A stretch of DNA of 64,000 nucleotides, from the NCBI RefSeq assembly GCF_015832195.1, contig NC_052017.1, forward strand, positions 77,687,801-77,751,800, given 5' to 3'. A program made the translations under genes and the position numbers. Shown in pieces: positions 10,801 through 22,825 of this stretch (positions within the stretch are counted from its first letter, which is position 1; every line of letters begins with the position of its first letter). Origin of the DNA: Motacilla alba alba (lineage: Eukaryota > Chordata > Aves > Passeriformes > Motacillidae). The notes below the pieces were generated by a model. The model saw only the letters and a list, made by a program, of their open reading frames with translations. It did no database searches and was not told where the DNA came from.

Positions 10801-13234
10801 CATCTGTGACTCTACATCTGTGCTCCTTCAGCTGGGGATGAAACCAGTGCAACAGCTTGAGATGACTTCACCTTTCAAATCCCACAGACCTTCAGCAAAG
10901 CCCAGGCAGTAAGAGCTAAGATATCTCAATTCTTAAAATTTTTTTCCTTTTAAACACCAGAAACATTTTGGTTTTGAAAAGAAAGCCCAAGCTGTCCGTT
11001 CTTCAAGAATAAATATTTGCACAAAAATTGTGGCAGGCAGCAATTCAAAATGATCATATCCTCACATGACAGTCATTTCTACGCTTGCCTGCATAGTCAA
11101 TCATTTGTGGTTCATTTTCTGTGTGTTTGTGGCCCAGCATGTCTGGCCTTAACCACAAACATTTTCCCCAAAGTTTCGGAAGCATCTTTGCCCAACGAAG
11201 GGCAACTAAAGGCATTTGAGATGCCTGATGGCATCTGCCTGGCCTCCCTCTGCCAGTGCAAATGGGCACAAATCTTCCTCAGGGACCATCATCCCAACCA
11301 GGCTTCCATGGATGTCTCAGATACCCTTGTGCATCTCTAATAGCATCTAGCATCTCTGTTTTGTCAACTAAATGGAGCCTTTGGTGTAACATTTATCCCA
11401 AAACTCTGACCTTCATTAATGTAAATAAGGAATGAATGTAAACCAGCAAATGTGTCACGGATCCAGAAATGTGTAGATTGTTTCACAGCAACAAGTCTCC
11501 CTGCAAACAGCTGCTCTGCACTGATATGATTTTCCCCCATGTGAGTCTACATTTACATTAATCTTAAGGGTATTACTGGCAGAATACCCTATTAAAAAAA
11601 GAAAGGGAGGCTGAGATTAGACAACAAGAAGTAACTATCGATGACCCTAGAGAAGAATCAGAATATAGCTAAATATTATTGGTATTTTTTCTACCTTTTC
11701 TTCATGCACTAAATGGGCAAATTAAGCAAAGTTCTTAAACACATGAAGTACTGCCACAGTGTAGGCAAATTCTGTGGAGAAAATTAAGTGAAGCCCAGGA
11801 GTGTTTCAAATAGTGTCTCAGTACTCCAAAGTCAGTACAGTAATTCTGTATGCACTTTTTTCATTTTCTTGGTATACCATGGGTGACTTCAGTCTTGTTC
11901 AAAGCAAGGATTTGACCATCTCCTACTGCCATAGTTTCCTATTTTTCTCCATGTTTCCCTAAAAAAACCCCTACTATTAAGGAAAGAGTTAAGTTCTCCA
12001 ACACTCAGGTCTTGGTTCAGTTGTGCATTTCCATGGGCACATTTGGGGCATTTGTCTGAAAACCTGAGTGTACCTTGACATGCAGCCATGAGAAGAACGG
12101 CCTAATTTTTTCCAATCTTGGCAAGACAAGCACACTTAAATCAAAACAACTTAGTCATATTATGAAAGCTGAGACCCTTGCAAATTTATATTCCTCGCTG
12201 TGTTTGGGTATTTGAGTGGGCCCAGGGCCAGAAGTAGGCAAAGGGTTTGAAGGAGCAGAGAAGGGACTCTGTGTTGCTGATTTGGAGATAATTTCTGCCT
12301 CCTCCAGATGAGTCTGGGAAACATATGAGCTGGCACTTGGTGACAGTACAGTTTCTGTCAAGTGTGCATTCATTGTTTGTGTCCTGCCTTCTAGGCATCT
12401 AAGGGAGACTTAATTCTGATGCCAAACATCACAGCCAGTTTGACCTGACTGAGTGGTCAACTGCCCTGATACAGCTGCTTGTGTCTGGCACATGGCAGGC
12501 CTTGCTAAAAACTAATAAAGGGAAGCAGAGATGCTTAAACTTCTTTGACTGAGCAGAGGCTCTGGGCAAATTCTGGTCTTGATTATAAAGATGCAGCCTT
12601 ACAGAAATCAAGAGGTGTCTTGATTTCCAGAATTCTCCCTGTATATGAGAAGAGTGAGAGAGACCTGGAAAATCTGTGTCTCCGTGACCATCTTCCCAAA
12701 TTGCAGGAGGTGGAAAGAGCACAAAATGCTCTCCTTCCCCTGCTCTCTTCGAAATACAGACATGCTCTCACTGCAGCCTGCAGCAAAAGGGCTTAAAAAT
12801 GCAGAGTAGCAAGCCCTCAGCAAAATTTCAAGTGCCTGCTTCCATGAGAATCAATAGATGAGATTCTTGGCTCCTGAGTGGATTGGGTTTTCCAGCCTGA
12901 AGCACAAGGATTTCAGAAAAGAGGGTGATGAAAATATTTGATTTGGAGAACCTTGAGCAACTCTGAATAAGGGCATTGCAAACAACAAATGAATATGTGT
13001 TCTGTGTCACGGATCTGCTGAGACAGATACCAAAACATGAAAACAGCTGCTGACAAAAAGGTCCATGTAGCTGAACACTCTGGCTGACTGTAGCCAAAAC
13101 CCGACGCCTGGAGAAGCACAAGAATAGAGCGAGCGTATTTTCCCGGCATAGCCTGCCAGGCTCCAAGACTTGGTGCCTCAGGCATTTCCTGAGCCAGAGG
13201 TTGTCTGTTCTATTTAATAGCTGCACACACACTT

Positions 13235-13600
13235 TTCGTCCACAAACTCATCCAGTCTCTTCTTAAATGATGTGAACATTTAGCATCCACAACACCCCAC
13301 AGTAGGGGTCTAAGGCTTTAACACATGGCAAACAAAGAACTACTCTAATTTGCTATGGATCTCTTACCTACTGGTTTCACTTGATCCCCCAAAAGTCTTT
13401 TTTCCCCCACTATTATTCATGGTAAACATTCAGTCCCTTAATCCATTCAGCCATCCATGATTACATGACCTTTGTCACCTGTGTCTCATCTTGCCATAGT
13501 TAACTCTTTCCCAGACAAAGCACCCTAGCCCACACTGCAGTGCCAGGCACAGAAACCATTCTCAAAACTCTTTTGGTGCCCCCAGCTCTGCAGCCTGACA
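13235..13600 (-). mobile_element. ancient, degraded CR1-like LINE fragment, minus orientation
   Basis: Word order matches the 3' part of old CR1 subfamilies shared with turtles and crocodilians, read in reverse complement: CTCATCCAGTCTCTTCTTAAA, then CATCCACAACACCCC, then CTACTGGTTTCACTTGATCCCC, then a decayed equivalent of the TCATGATTTTATAGACC block near 13455, then CTTTCCCAGACAAAGCACCC near 13507. Divergence is high, with many small gaps, and the edges are approximate. The call is from recall of consensus wording, not alignment. Confidence 0.55.
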
Positions 13601-13832
13601 GGCCCCCCTTGCATTTATTAACCCTTTGGATTTCTTCTAGAGAAGCTGTGTTGGTTCTTCCCTACAGCCTCATTTACCCATGTGCTCACTTCATTTAATC
13701 TTTATGATAATTTCAATTTACCCTTCAGCTTCACAGGACCACATTTGACTCCTACAGGAGAAAATAGAAAATATCTTATAAGCAAGAGATTACAAATTGC
13801 CTCTTGCAGTTCAGCTTTCAGCCCTGAATTCC

Positions 13833-13857
13833 TTTTTTTTTTTTTTTTTTTTTTTTT
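13833..13857. repeat. 25-base T homopolymer
   Basis: Uninterrupted T run. Nothing recognisable as a retroposon body lies beside it, so it may be an expanded homopolymer rather than a poly(A) tail. Confidence 0.9.
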
Positions 13858-16800
13858 GGCAGGGAAAGGGGCTGCTTTGTCATGCTTTCAAATCTAACCT
13901 GCCAGAGATTTATGAACTCCAAAGTTCAGACTGCAAGGCCGTCTTGTGTCTTTGTCAATTTGCCTTACAAAAAAAGTAGACCAATGCTAAGAAATCAGAC
14001 ACCCCTCTGATCTGAAGATAAGCCAGTCTCAGTGTTTTTGGATGAGGTTTCACTACAAAGGGTAACTCTAAAAGGCCACTACTTAAAAAACCCAAACCAA
14101 CAAAAAATCACCCTTCCCTTCCCATTTTACAGAAGTAAATTTAAGAGCCTGGAGTCTCTCTTAACATGTCTCTGTGTTGCATCTTCAACAACCTCCCCTT
14201 AGCCTATCAGAACATGGTCACCTCTGCCTTGTCACAGCTCTCTTTGCTGCTTCTGAGCAGTCCCTGCTCTGAGCAAACTCTTAGGAGAAAAATCTGCCTG
14301 GGTTGGATGCCAGGAAAGCACCTTCTGCAAAATGTACATTTCTAGAAGGAGCTCCTGACCCTTTTGTCCTGTTTCTGTCCTGGGTTTATGACAGGGCTCC
14401 AACAGTCGCTGCACTATGGATAACCCACCAAGATGACTTTCCTCTCATAACTCCAGCATCTAAGGAATGGCATTGGAGTGACCCATGTGCCAAACCCCTG
14501 ACATGAGGCCTGGCACACCCCAGAGCACTCCAGAGTTCCTCCCAACTGGCCAGAGCTTCCCTACCTCTCCAGCCTAGATCCATGGGGAAGGATGGCATTT
14601 CTTTTTCCATTCCACATGTGGGATGTTGACAGTGGGGTTGCTGCTTTAAGACTGCAAGTCCCCCTGCTCACACAACCATGCAAGTGTTGTGAATGCCCCA
14701 GCAGCAAGAATGTACTGCTGCTAAATATTTGCCAGGTTTTCCATTGCACATCAAGCTGTTTCAAGCAGATCTATTTCTGGGATATTCTTCTCTGTCCTTA
14801 GAGGTCAAGTGACCCTGCATGGCTCTGTGATTATTGCCAATATCCAGGCACTTGCTTGCTTGAACTTTCCTTTCCTTCTGGTTCTCTGGAAAATGCAGCA
14901 GGTCCCACCACGGTGGCACCACTGCTCTCTTGCCTATGTGAAGGGAGAGCTATTTGTGGTAAGCAAATCTCAAGGAATGGAAAAGGGAGAAGCAACCATA
15001 TTTCAGAGGGAACAACACAGGGATTCAGGTTTCAGCACTGAGAGAAGCTGTCAGCCCAGTTGAGGAGGTGGCAGCACCAGAGATGATGCTCTTGGCCAGT
15101 TCCCACTAAGATGTGGCTGTTGGGATGGATCTCCAGCATGTCAGCTCTGAGAGAGAGAAAGGGAGGACAGGAGGTTGCTGGAGATTAAAAACCAAAACAC
15201 CAAAAGTTCAGTCACTTGGGGCACAGATACAGACAGTCTGGATAATTTCTCTGCTGTTCAGGTACAGGAATACAATACCAGAGAGAAAAAAAACCCAATG
15301 GTGCTGCCCCAGCAGCGTCACTGAGGTATGGCCTGACCACATACATCATGGTAGATGTATCCCTGATTTTCTACTATACTACTTTAACAAACAGGATTTT
15401 AATGGCTTGATTATGCAGGCCACTTTCCCCCAGATGATTAATCTTGTAGTTCCACATATCCCCTTAAGAAAAAGCATCACAAAGCATCATATTTACTGAC
15501 AATTGTGCATGGACTTCCCACCTCCACTGAAAAACGTCAGTAAGATTTGGCCACTGAGTAACTTGTAGTCAATCCCCTCAGTTAATCACCTGGATTGCCT
15601 GCCAAGTAAATGGCCTTACTCATCCTATTAATACTGAGACATCCATCATTCGAATTATCCAGGACTGTGGAGGTGGAATACCTAAGACTGTCACAGGAAC
15701 TTATGCAACTCTCTGAGGGCAGAAGAAAAAAGGAAAGGACATCATGGAGGAAAGGTCATGACTCTACTACCCTGCCCAAAGCAGATGTCGTAGTTCCAGT
15801 TTGGTCCTGTCATTGATGCCAAATAAAACAGAAGATGCTTCACACAGTTAAGGAATAAATCACTACAAAAGTACCCACACTGCTATGGGTGGGTATTTTA
15901 AGACCCACAGCAACCACCACCCATGAAAATGCAGGCTCTGACAACTGCTATGTCACATACATCTCGTGTTAGTCCATTCTATTTCCATGCTGAAGTGCAG
16001 GTAGTCACCCTGCAGTGTTATGCCAAAAAAGATCCATCAACAATTGTGATACCACATGAGATACATGACCATAGAGAAATCAAAGAGAATGTAATTCAAG
16101 TCCAGAAATAAGCCCTGTTCTTGAAAGTATTTTGAAGCATACAACAAATCAGGAACGGAGAAATAGGGCAAAATTGGGGTGTCAGAAAAATAGAATTAGT
16201 TCTAAATATTTAGAAATATTTTTCCAGTTGTCCTGATAAAGGCTTGGGATATATCCTTTATAGGACATGTGATTAAGATGTGAAATAACTTGATAAGGCT
16301 TAAATTAAATTAAATTATAAATTATACATTAGCTACACTTATTTTTCATAGCTAGGAATTAAATTTTTCCAAAGCTCTGATATCTGTTTGCTGAGGCAAC
16401 TGTGTGAATGGAGTATACTGAAGAAGTAACAAAACATCTAAATAATGGCCATTTACTTGTTTTAACAAAACCTATTTTAAAAGCCATCAAAGATAGACAA
16501 TGAAACATGAAACTGTTAAAATATTCCTTCCTTTTGGCACAGATCTCTCTCAGCATTCTTTCTCTACTTTGCAAGATGACTTTTTCCATTTCTACCTTTT
16601 GTGTGAGCTTGAGGCTACAGAATGTAATGTTTCTTTAAAAAACAAAGGAAAACTAATCTATTCTAACCCAAAGAACACAGTAGCTTTAGTGCTAGAAGGA
16701 ATGGCTAAGATTTCTGTTCTGCATTAAAAGTACCAGAGTCATTTAGAAAAGCCTGGAGGGTTATTTGTTTTAAAAGATCTCTCCTTCTGGTTCCTCTGGT

Positions 16801-17727
16801 TCTTCCTTTCTAAATGCCTGTTTAGTAACTTTTATATTGGCTTAATATGACATATCTATGGCCAACTGGATTGTTGCACCCATAATATTTTAAAAATTTT
16901 CATTAGCACAGCCTACTTGGAAAAGATTTCTATTGACTAGTTTAAATCTCAGTTGTGCCCCTGTGATCATCCACAGGACAAGGGTTTGACCTGATGTTTC
17001 TATCCAGTTTTCACGGAAGACAAAGATGGAGGAAAAACCTGCTATGAATCTGTGCTGCAGGGTGCATGAAAATAAACATCCCTCAGCTATTTCATGGAGA
17101 AAATTGATTTAATCTGTTTAATAGCATGCAGTAATGCTGTTCAATCAAATGAGTTTTTCTTAGGCTAAGTTTGAATTCTGATGTCTGCTGCCTGGCAGTA
17201 ACTTGAACCCATGATTATTATGCCCTTTAACACTCACCAAAAATGGCATCATTTTAACAGTCTGCAAAAATGGCATGAGTCTGGGTCCACACTGGTGGCT
17301 GCACCTTAGCAAAGCTGAGCGGCTGGTGTTGCTGAAATGCAGCTCCAAAGAAGAACAGACCTTACAAACCTGCCTTCTTTGTTCTCACCAGGCTACTTCA
17401 CACAAAGGTGTGAAGGCAGGAAAAAGACACTGATGCTGACAATCTCTCAGACCTTCACACACTGGTAAAAGCTATATCCATGTGCTGGTAAAGACTTTCT
17501 GGCCTCACAAAATATATATATATTTATAAAGGTAAATATTGGATACAGTAGATGCAAAATTATTACTTTATTTTTCGTTTCAAACTTGAGGCGTCCTCAG
17601 TGAAACAGTCTGTAAGCTTTTCTCAGAGCCTGTGCCAAGGAAGTGTACTGTATTTAAATGGAGTTCAATTAATTTTCTTCATGTTTCTCTTCTTATCCCA
17701 AACTTCACTCTTCACTATTTACTTCCT

Positions 17728-17773
17728 CTGCTCAACCAGTCATACAACTGTCCCTGCTCAACCAGTCATACAA
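17728..17773. repeat. two-copy duplication with a 26-base period
   Basis: The 20-base unit CTGCTCAACCAGTCATACAA occurs at 17728-17747 and 17754-17773 with no mismatches, separated by six bases. It looks like a recent local duplication. Confidence 0.85.
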
Positions 17774-19349
17774 ACCCACCTCTCTTAACCCCAGTCCAAG
17801 TTTCTTTGCTAAAAATCATTCAATCTCTTGTCATCTCAGTCCCAGTCCCCCTTGCCCAGGAAATCTCCTTCATCCTTCTTGTCCCAGTTCTCAAAACCTC
17901 ATCTTTCAACCCTGACTTTCCAGGCAGCTTCCATATAATTCAGGTCATTTCCTCCTTCACACTGCCAGAGTGATAAACACCTCTTAGCTTTGCCAAATCC
18001 CAGCCTTGCCAGACTACAAGCTCCAAAAGATCTGAGCATGTCACTTTTCTCCCCGGTTACAGAGTTGGAGATGCTCAAAGACATGTAATGCAGCTAAATT
18101 TAGGTGAAACTTACTGGGAGATCAGGAAGACACATCCTTTTCCCAAAGCTGACCTCCTGGCAAGGCTCAAGCTTTCACTGTGAAGGCCTTAGAGGAGATG
18201 AAGAGCAATAGACCATTTTCAAAGGAAAGGTCACCTGGAGTTTAACATGAGCAAAATGACATTTCCTCCAGCTTTATTTACAGAACCAGATGAACCATTT
18301 CAACTAACATTTTCAAAGCCCAGCATGGGAAGTTTCAGCATGAATAGCTAAACTGACAAAATTACAAAAAACTGAGGGTAGGTTACTTTCCTGGGGAACC
18401 CTGGGGGAAGAGGAGCCATGCACCAACTCTGCCAGAGAACTTTTCCCCTCTAAACTAACACTGGCAGCTGAGGGGCAGCCAGCCTGCAGTCCAAATAATC
18501 ACGGTGTTTCTTTTTAATAAGAGTTTGGACCTGCTTCAAGCCTAGTGCTAAAATTAGATATTTTACTAGCTTTTTGATTTTTCAGTTCAAAGTCTAGGAG
18601 TTTTGAGAAACCACATAAACCACTACTGAAGGTTTCCGTCTGGACCACGGTTCTGAGTTCAAGACACCCAACAGAAGCTGTTTTGCATTCTGCAGGAAGC
18701 CAGATGAGCACAGCTCAAAGAGGCAAAAGTGTTGCACTTCCCATCAGCTTCATGATGCTAATATGAAAAATACGGTTCTACTTTTTACAAAAGCCAAGGG
18801 AAGGATGAATACCTAGACACAGAGTTTTGGCTATAATCACAGTGCATGGTAGTTTAGATGTGCCTTTTCTAAGAGACCCGTCTCCAGAGGACACAAATGA
18901 TTCCAAAGACATAAACAACATGCCAGCCTGACTGATGTGATTCATTGCTGCCTTTCTTTGATGAGATCACCATATGCTGTTGCAGAGCAGAAGAAGCCTC
19001 GGTGCCTGAGCCTGAATTTTATGGTTCAAGAACCACCTATGTTTTCACTCAAGAAATTTATAGTCTTTGCTAACCCTAAACTAGAAGACACTTCACTCAC
19101 ACATGGCAACCTTTCCAGCAAACTCAGCTTCACATGCACTATTTCAGTTTTTTCCAGTGCAGTTTTTTCCAGTATTTTCTGGTTCTGTAATTTTGGAAGC
19201 AGACATAGGAAAAAGGTTAAAAGTCAAATGAGGCAAGCTGCATCAATAAGTTAAGTTCAAATTTTCTTGAAATAAGTAGCAGTCTCAGAGTACCAACTCA
19301 GATCACGTAAGACTATGTACTTAAAAACATTTGGCTTTGAAAAATTACC

Positions 19350-19355
19350 TTTATT
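19350..19355 (-). promoter_or_regulatory. candidate distal polyadenylation signal (AATAAA) for FBXL7
   Basis: TTTATT on the plus strand gives AATAAA on the FBXL7 strand, about 2.75 kb after the stop codon. The bases after it on the minus strand are A/T-rich, with a short GTTTTT run about 25 bases downstream that could act as the downstream U/GU-rich element. It was chosen over the upstream signals only because the expected UTR length is long. Confidence 0.3.
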
Positions 19356-20391
19356 AACTTTCCACCAGTGCCCCCCAGAGAAGGGTTTCTACAGCATGGA
19401 AAAGGCAACACTGCCCCAGTAAGTGTTCTACCCTTTCAGTCATTCCATTTTACTTTTCTCATCAAATATGTTAACATGCCTTTAAACCAATGCAGAGGCC
19501 CTCCTGAAATTTTTATACATTTTTTTAATGTTCTGGTTTTTTCTTTTACTTATACTTCCAGTTTCTGATTATGTTTCAGGGTCAAGAAGAACCACATGAG
19601 GAAAATCAAATTTTAAAGAGAGAGATAGACAAGGTCATAATCCATAATAATTTTTCCTCTTTTAATAGTCATTTACCTACCTGATGGGTTGATATGCTCA
19701 ATCACTCACCTACTTTTTGAGTTTTATGAGTATTTAATTTATTTTTTCACTAGCAGTTAATCACTTAGTGCAAATGACGCTGCATGCTCATCAGTAACCA
19801 ATATATTGCTTTATTTCTTGGTAGCAAATTAAGGCTTTATAGTGAGATTTGTACAGTACAGGCCAAATTTAAACATTAGAAACTTTAAAAACCACGTAGC
19901 ACTATTCACTCAATTCAACATAGCCAGAAAAGTAGCTTCTTTTTTTTTTAATAAACAATTAAATGTTACTAGTGAGGCCTTATATTTCATGAGTGCAAAT
20001 GGCTCAAAATCCCACCATCCTCAGGGCTCAACATTTAAATTCCTTGAGGCCATTTTCAGATAAAGGATAAACAGAGAGTATAGCTGGCTCAGATAAAATA
20101 TACTGTATTACTTGCTAGAGAAGAACCTCTTATTTTAGAAATATGGAAAAATGAAATTAACTGTCCAAGAGATGGGATCACCTCATATTAGTCACTGACC
20201 AGTAGCAGTAGCAATGAAAAATTCATTTTCCATGGCCCTCTTTGCCTTAGTACAACTTAATTTATAATTCAGAGCTGGTGCCATCCTGTATATTAAAAAA
20301 TCCAAAATTGGAGGAACATACATAAGTTACAGGAATTTTTTGCAGCAGTAGGACAAGTTCCCTCTCCAGGGACATGTCCAAACCATTGCCC

Positions 20392-20412
20392 TTTTTTTTT
20401 TTTTTTTTTTTT
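20392..20412. repeat. 21-base T homopolymer in the presumed FBXL7 3' UTR
   Basis: Uninterrupted T run on the plus strand, which would appear as an A run in the FBXL7 transcript. It could cause internal oligo-dT priming in transcript libraries and give a false 3' end. Confidence 0.9.
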
Positions 20413-22088
20413 AAATTTGAGAGAGCATTGTTATAATTATTTCCTCAGCAGCTATGTGTTTTTCTTGGGCATATTGATTTTCACTCCATAGCACTGAGTT
20501 TATTAGTGTTGTCTGGAGATGATGGAACTACTGCTTATGAAAGCCAGACACAGCACTTCCCTTCTTATGAGACACAGTGTTTGAGCTGAGCATATGAATT
20601 CACCTGTCAGTCAGGCACAGGGGGCCTGCCTGAAAATATCATCACCCTTCACGTGTCTGGCTTTCAGATCTGAGCATTATATGTGAAAATGCAGAGGAAC
20701 AGCTGCCAGAAAACTGTGAAGAAAGTAACCATGAATCAACCACATGCTCTGGGGAAGAAGCCAATGAGATGGGGGACTTCCAAAACACTCCTGCTCATGC
20801 AAGAGCAAGAGTGACCATGAGAGTACTAGTAGCTCCCAGTGTCATAGCGCAACTCTGCTGTTTAATTCTTTGTTGAAAATGCAGCTGTTTCTCCAGCCTA
20901 AGGGAACACACAGAGCCAAAGTCTCAAAGAATCTAAATCTAATGTGAATAATCTTCCAAGTCCCCAGGGATGTTATCTAACACCAGGCTAATGTCTTTGA
21001 AGTCTTGAGATCAGCCATCTATCCTTTGAACTTGAAGGCCACAGAAAAAGGTCAGGTTTCCAAGTGTATTAAGGCACGTACTAACTTGACCTAAACGCAA
21101 GTCCCTGGTTTGGTCAGGGAACACCCACTGCAGTGTTGCCACAACTGCTGAAAAGGTACAGCAAAGGGACAAAGCCAGACTTCCTGGTGACAGCCCAGCA
21201 GCACAGCAATTGGGACTGCCCCATGCAAGCTGCTCCACAATGCCTCAGAGCCTCTCTGCTGTCCTACAGTACTATCTCAGCTCGTTGCAGAATTACAGCA
21301 GCTTCTCAGGCTGGTTTGCTGGCTTTTTCTTTTTCCAGGCCACCGATACCTCATTTGTTCTCCTTCACTCAGGTGAATACATCACTGCTTATCAGAGCCA
21401 GAAGTCCCTATCTACTACCAGAGGATGGTACTACACATGCTGGAGAGGACAAATTTAGAAATGAAGGCAAGTAGCGATGATGCACGAGTGACCTGGAGGG
21501 GAGCTTCCCAAGAGAATCCATGCATGGGCACAATCTCCAGATTCACTCCGCAGAAGTGCTCAGCAATGGCCAGCAGGTTTACTCTGCTTCAAATGAGTAT
21601 GTTTAAGAACATTACCCAGTATTTCCTGAGCGATTACAATGGATGACTATCAGCCATATTGGAAAAAGTTGGGGAACACAGACACAATATTGCATAGTCA
21701 GCCTCATGAGCACAGCTAGACTTCAGATGTATTTGACACAGCTTAGTAGCATTTCCAAAGGAGGGATTATGTGCTATTTCCTTTGGAGGCAGCTACTGTA
21801 GCCCGGGACAAGATCATGGCTCTTATGGAAATGACACCCCACTGGGGATGCTGAGCACTCATTGCTTTTGCATTAAGGCAGCCTCTCCACAGAGACCCAC
21901 GGCACCTTAAAAAGTGATCATACAAAAAGAAAACAGAATAGTCTTCTAGAAAACCCCTCACCCATAAGGTACAAGAAAAACTGACTCCCGTGAGCGACAG
22001 AAAAGACAGCATTACTGAATATGGGAGCGTGTGTTTATACATCAGTGTTTTTAATACTGCATTGCAATGACACGTGTGGGGTGTCCCT

Positions 22089-22825
22089 TCAGAAGAAAGC
22101 AGGGTTGGTGTGCTCTATAATACAGCGCTTGCAATGTCGTTTAACGAATCGCAGAGCATCCACAGACACTTCACAGTCCTGCACGTTCAACATCTGCAGG
22201 TCAAAACAGTTGGCAGCTACAATCTGCAGGCCCTGCCCAGTGATGCTCTCGCAGGATTTCAGGCTCAGGCGCTTTAGGTTGAAGCAGTTGAGGGCTAGAA
22301 ACTCCAGGCCGGTGTCTGAGACCAGAGGGCACTTGCCGATGTCTAGCGATTTGAGTTTTGTGCAATTTTTGGCGAGGTACTCCACGCCGTGGTCCGTGAT
22401 GCCCTCGCAGCCCCGCGCGTTGAGGTAGCGCAGCTTGCTGCAGTACTTGGCTATGTATCGGATGCCCACATCCGTGATGCGGCCGCAGTGAGCGATGCTC
22501 AGGTATCGGAGACGCGACTCCAGCTTGGCGATCTCCCGCATGCCGAAGTCGCTGACGAAGCGGCAGTCGCTCACGCTCAGTTCCTTGATGGATGTGCAGT
22601 AAATCATCAGGTAGCGCAGACCCTCGTCGGTGATGCGGACGCAGCGGCGCAGGTACAGGTGGGTCAGCTGAGTGCAGTGGGCAGCAATGGTGTGCAGTCC
22701 TTCATCCTCCAGGACGAAGCAGTCTGTCATGTCCAAGTAGCGGATGGAGATTTGCTTCCCGTGCAAGGGAGACAGCTTGATGGAGGCTTCGCGAGTCAGA
22801 CTGATGCACGTTACTTTGGAGCAGC
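22089..22825 (-). CDS. FBXL7: FBXL7 terminal coding exon (exon 4): C-terminal leucine-rich repeats and stop
   Basis: This exon encodes residues 248-491 of F-box and leucine-rich repeat protein 7, the substrate-binding part of an SCF ubiquitin ligase. The reading frame begins two bases into the exon: the leading GC completes a glycine codon whose G comes from exon 3. Translation starts CSKVTCISLT and ends HTNPAFF, then TGA at 22091-22089. It consists of successive cysteine-containing leucine-rich repeats of about 26 residues, with recurring motifs such as LxxLxxxxC and ITDxGLxxLA (for example around residues 311-320, 388-397 and 415-424). The acceptor is a pyrimidine-rich tract ending in TTAG at 22829-22826. 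The upstream in-frame codons to 22874 are intron, not coding. Length and end match the known 491-residue protein exactly as I recall it, and nothing is broken. FBXL7 has been reported to act on Aurora A and survivin, which is family knowledge and cannot be seen here. Confidence 0.97.

Larger units (their letters stand above)
3501..13234. other. intergenic sequence, no supported gene
   Basis: No coding region is supported. Frames of up to about 150 codons near 10300-10770 sit in a locally GC-richer patch and overlap each other on both strands, which fits chance. Contents of note are the palindrome at 7133-7190, a (TTGG)n and T-run tract at 7769-7801, and two AT-rich blocks with homeodomain or POU-type sites (5090-5330 and 7560-7640). 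Confidence 0.55.
13601..19329. other. intergenic sequence, no supported gene
   Basis: No recognisable gene or interspersed repeat. It holds a 25-base T run at 13833-13857, a short (TTAAA)n stretch at 16301-16318, a TA run at 17512-17523, a two-copy duplication at 17728-17773 and a short duplication of CAGTTTTTTCCAG at 19145-19172. The stretch is taken to lie beyond the FBXL7 3' end, but a longer UTR cannot be excluded. Confidence 0.5.
19330..22088 (-). other. FBXL7: presumed FBXL7 3' untranslated region
   Basis: The minus-strand sequence after the FBXL7 stop codon has no convincing coding potential and should be the 3' UTR. The human transcript has a long 3' UTR of a few kilobases, as I recall. 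Canonical AATAAA signals on the minus strand occur at 20504-20499, 19815-19810, 19743-19738 and 19355-19350, giving possible UTR lengths of about 1.6, 2.3, 2.35 and 2.75 kb. The last is used here as the outer limit. An ATTAAA variant lies only 35 bases after the stop (22055-22050) and would give an implausibly short UTR. A T run on the plus strand at 20392-20412 lies inside the region. The real cleavage site cannot be fixed without transcript data. Confidence 0.4.
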
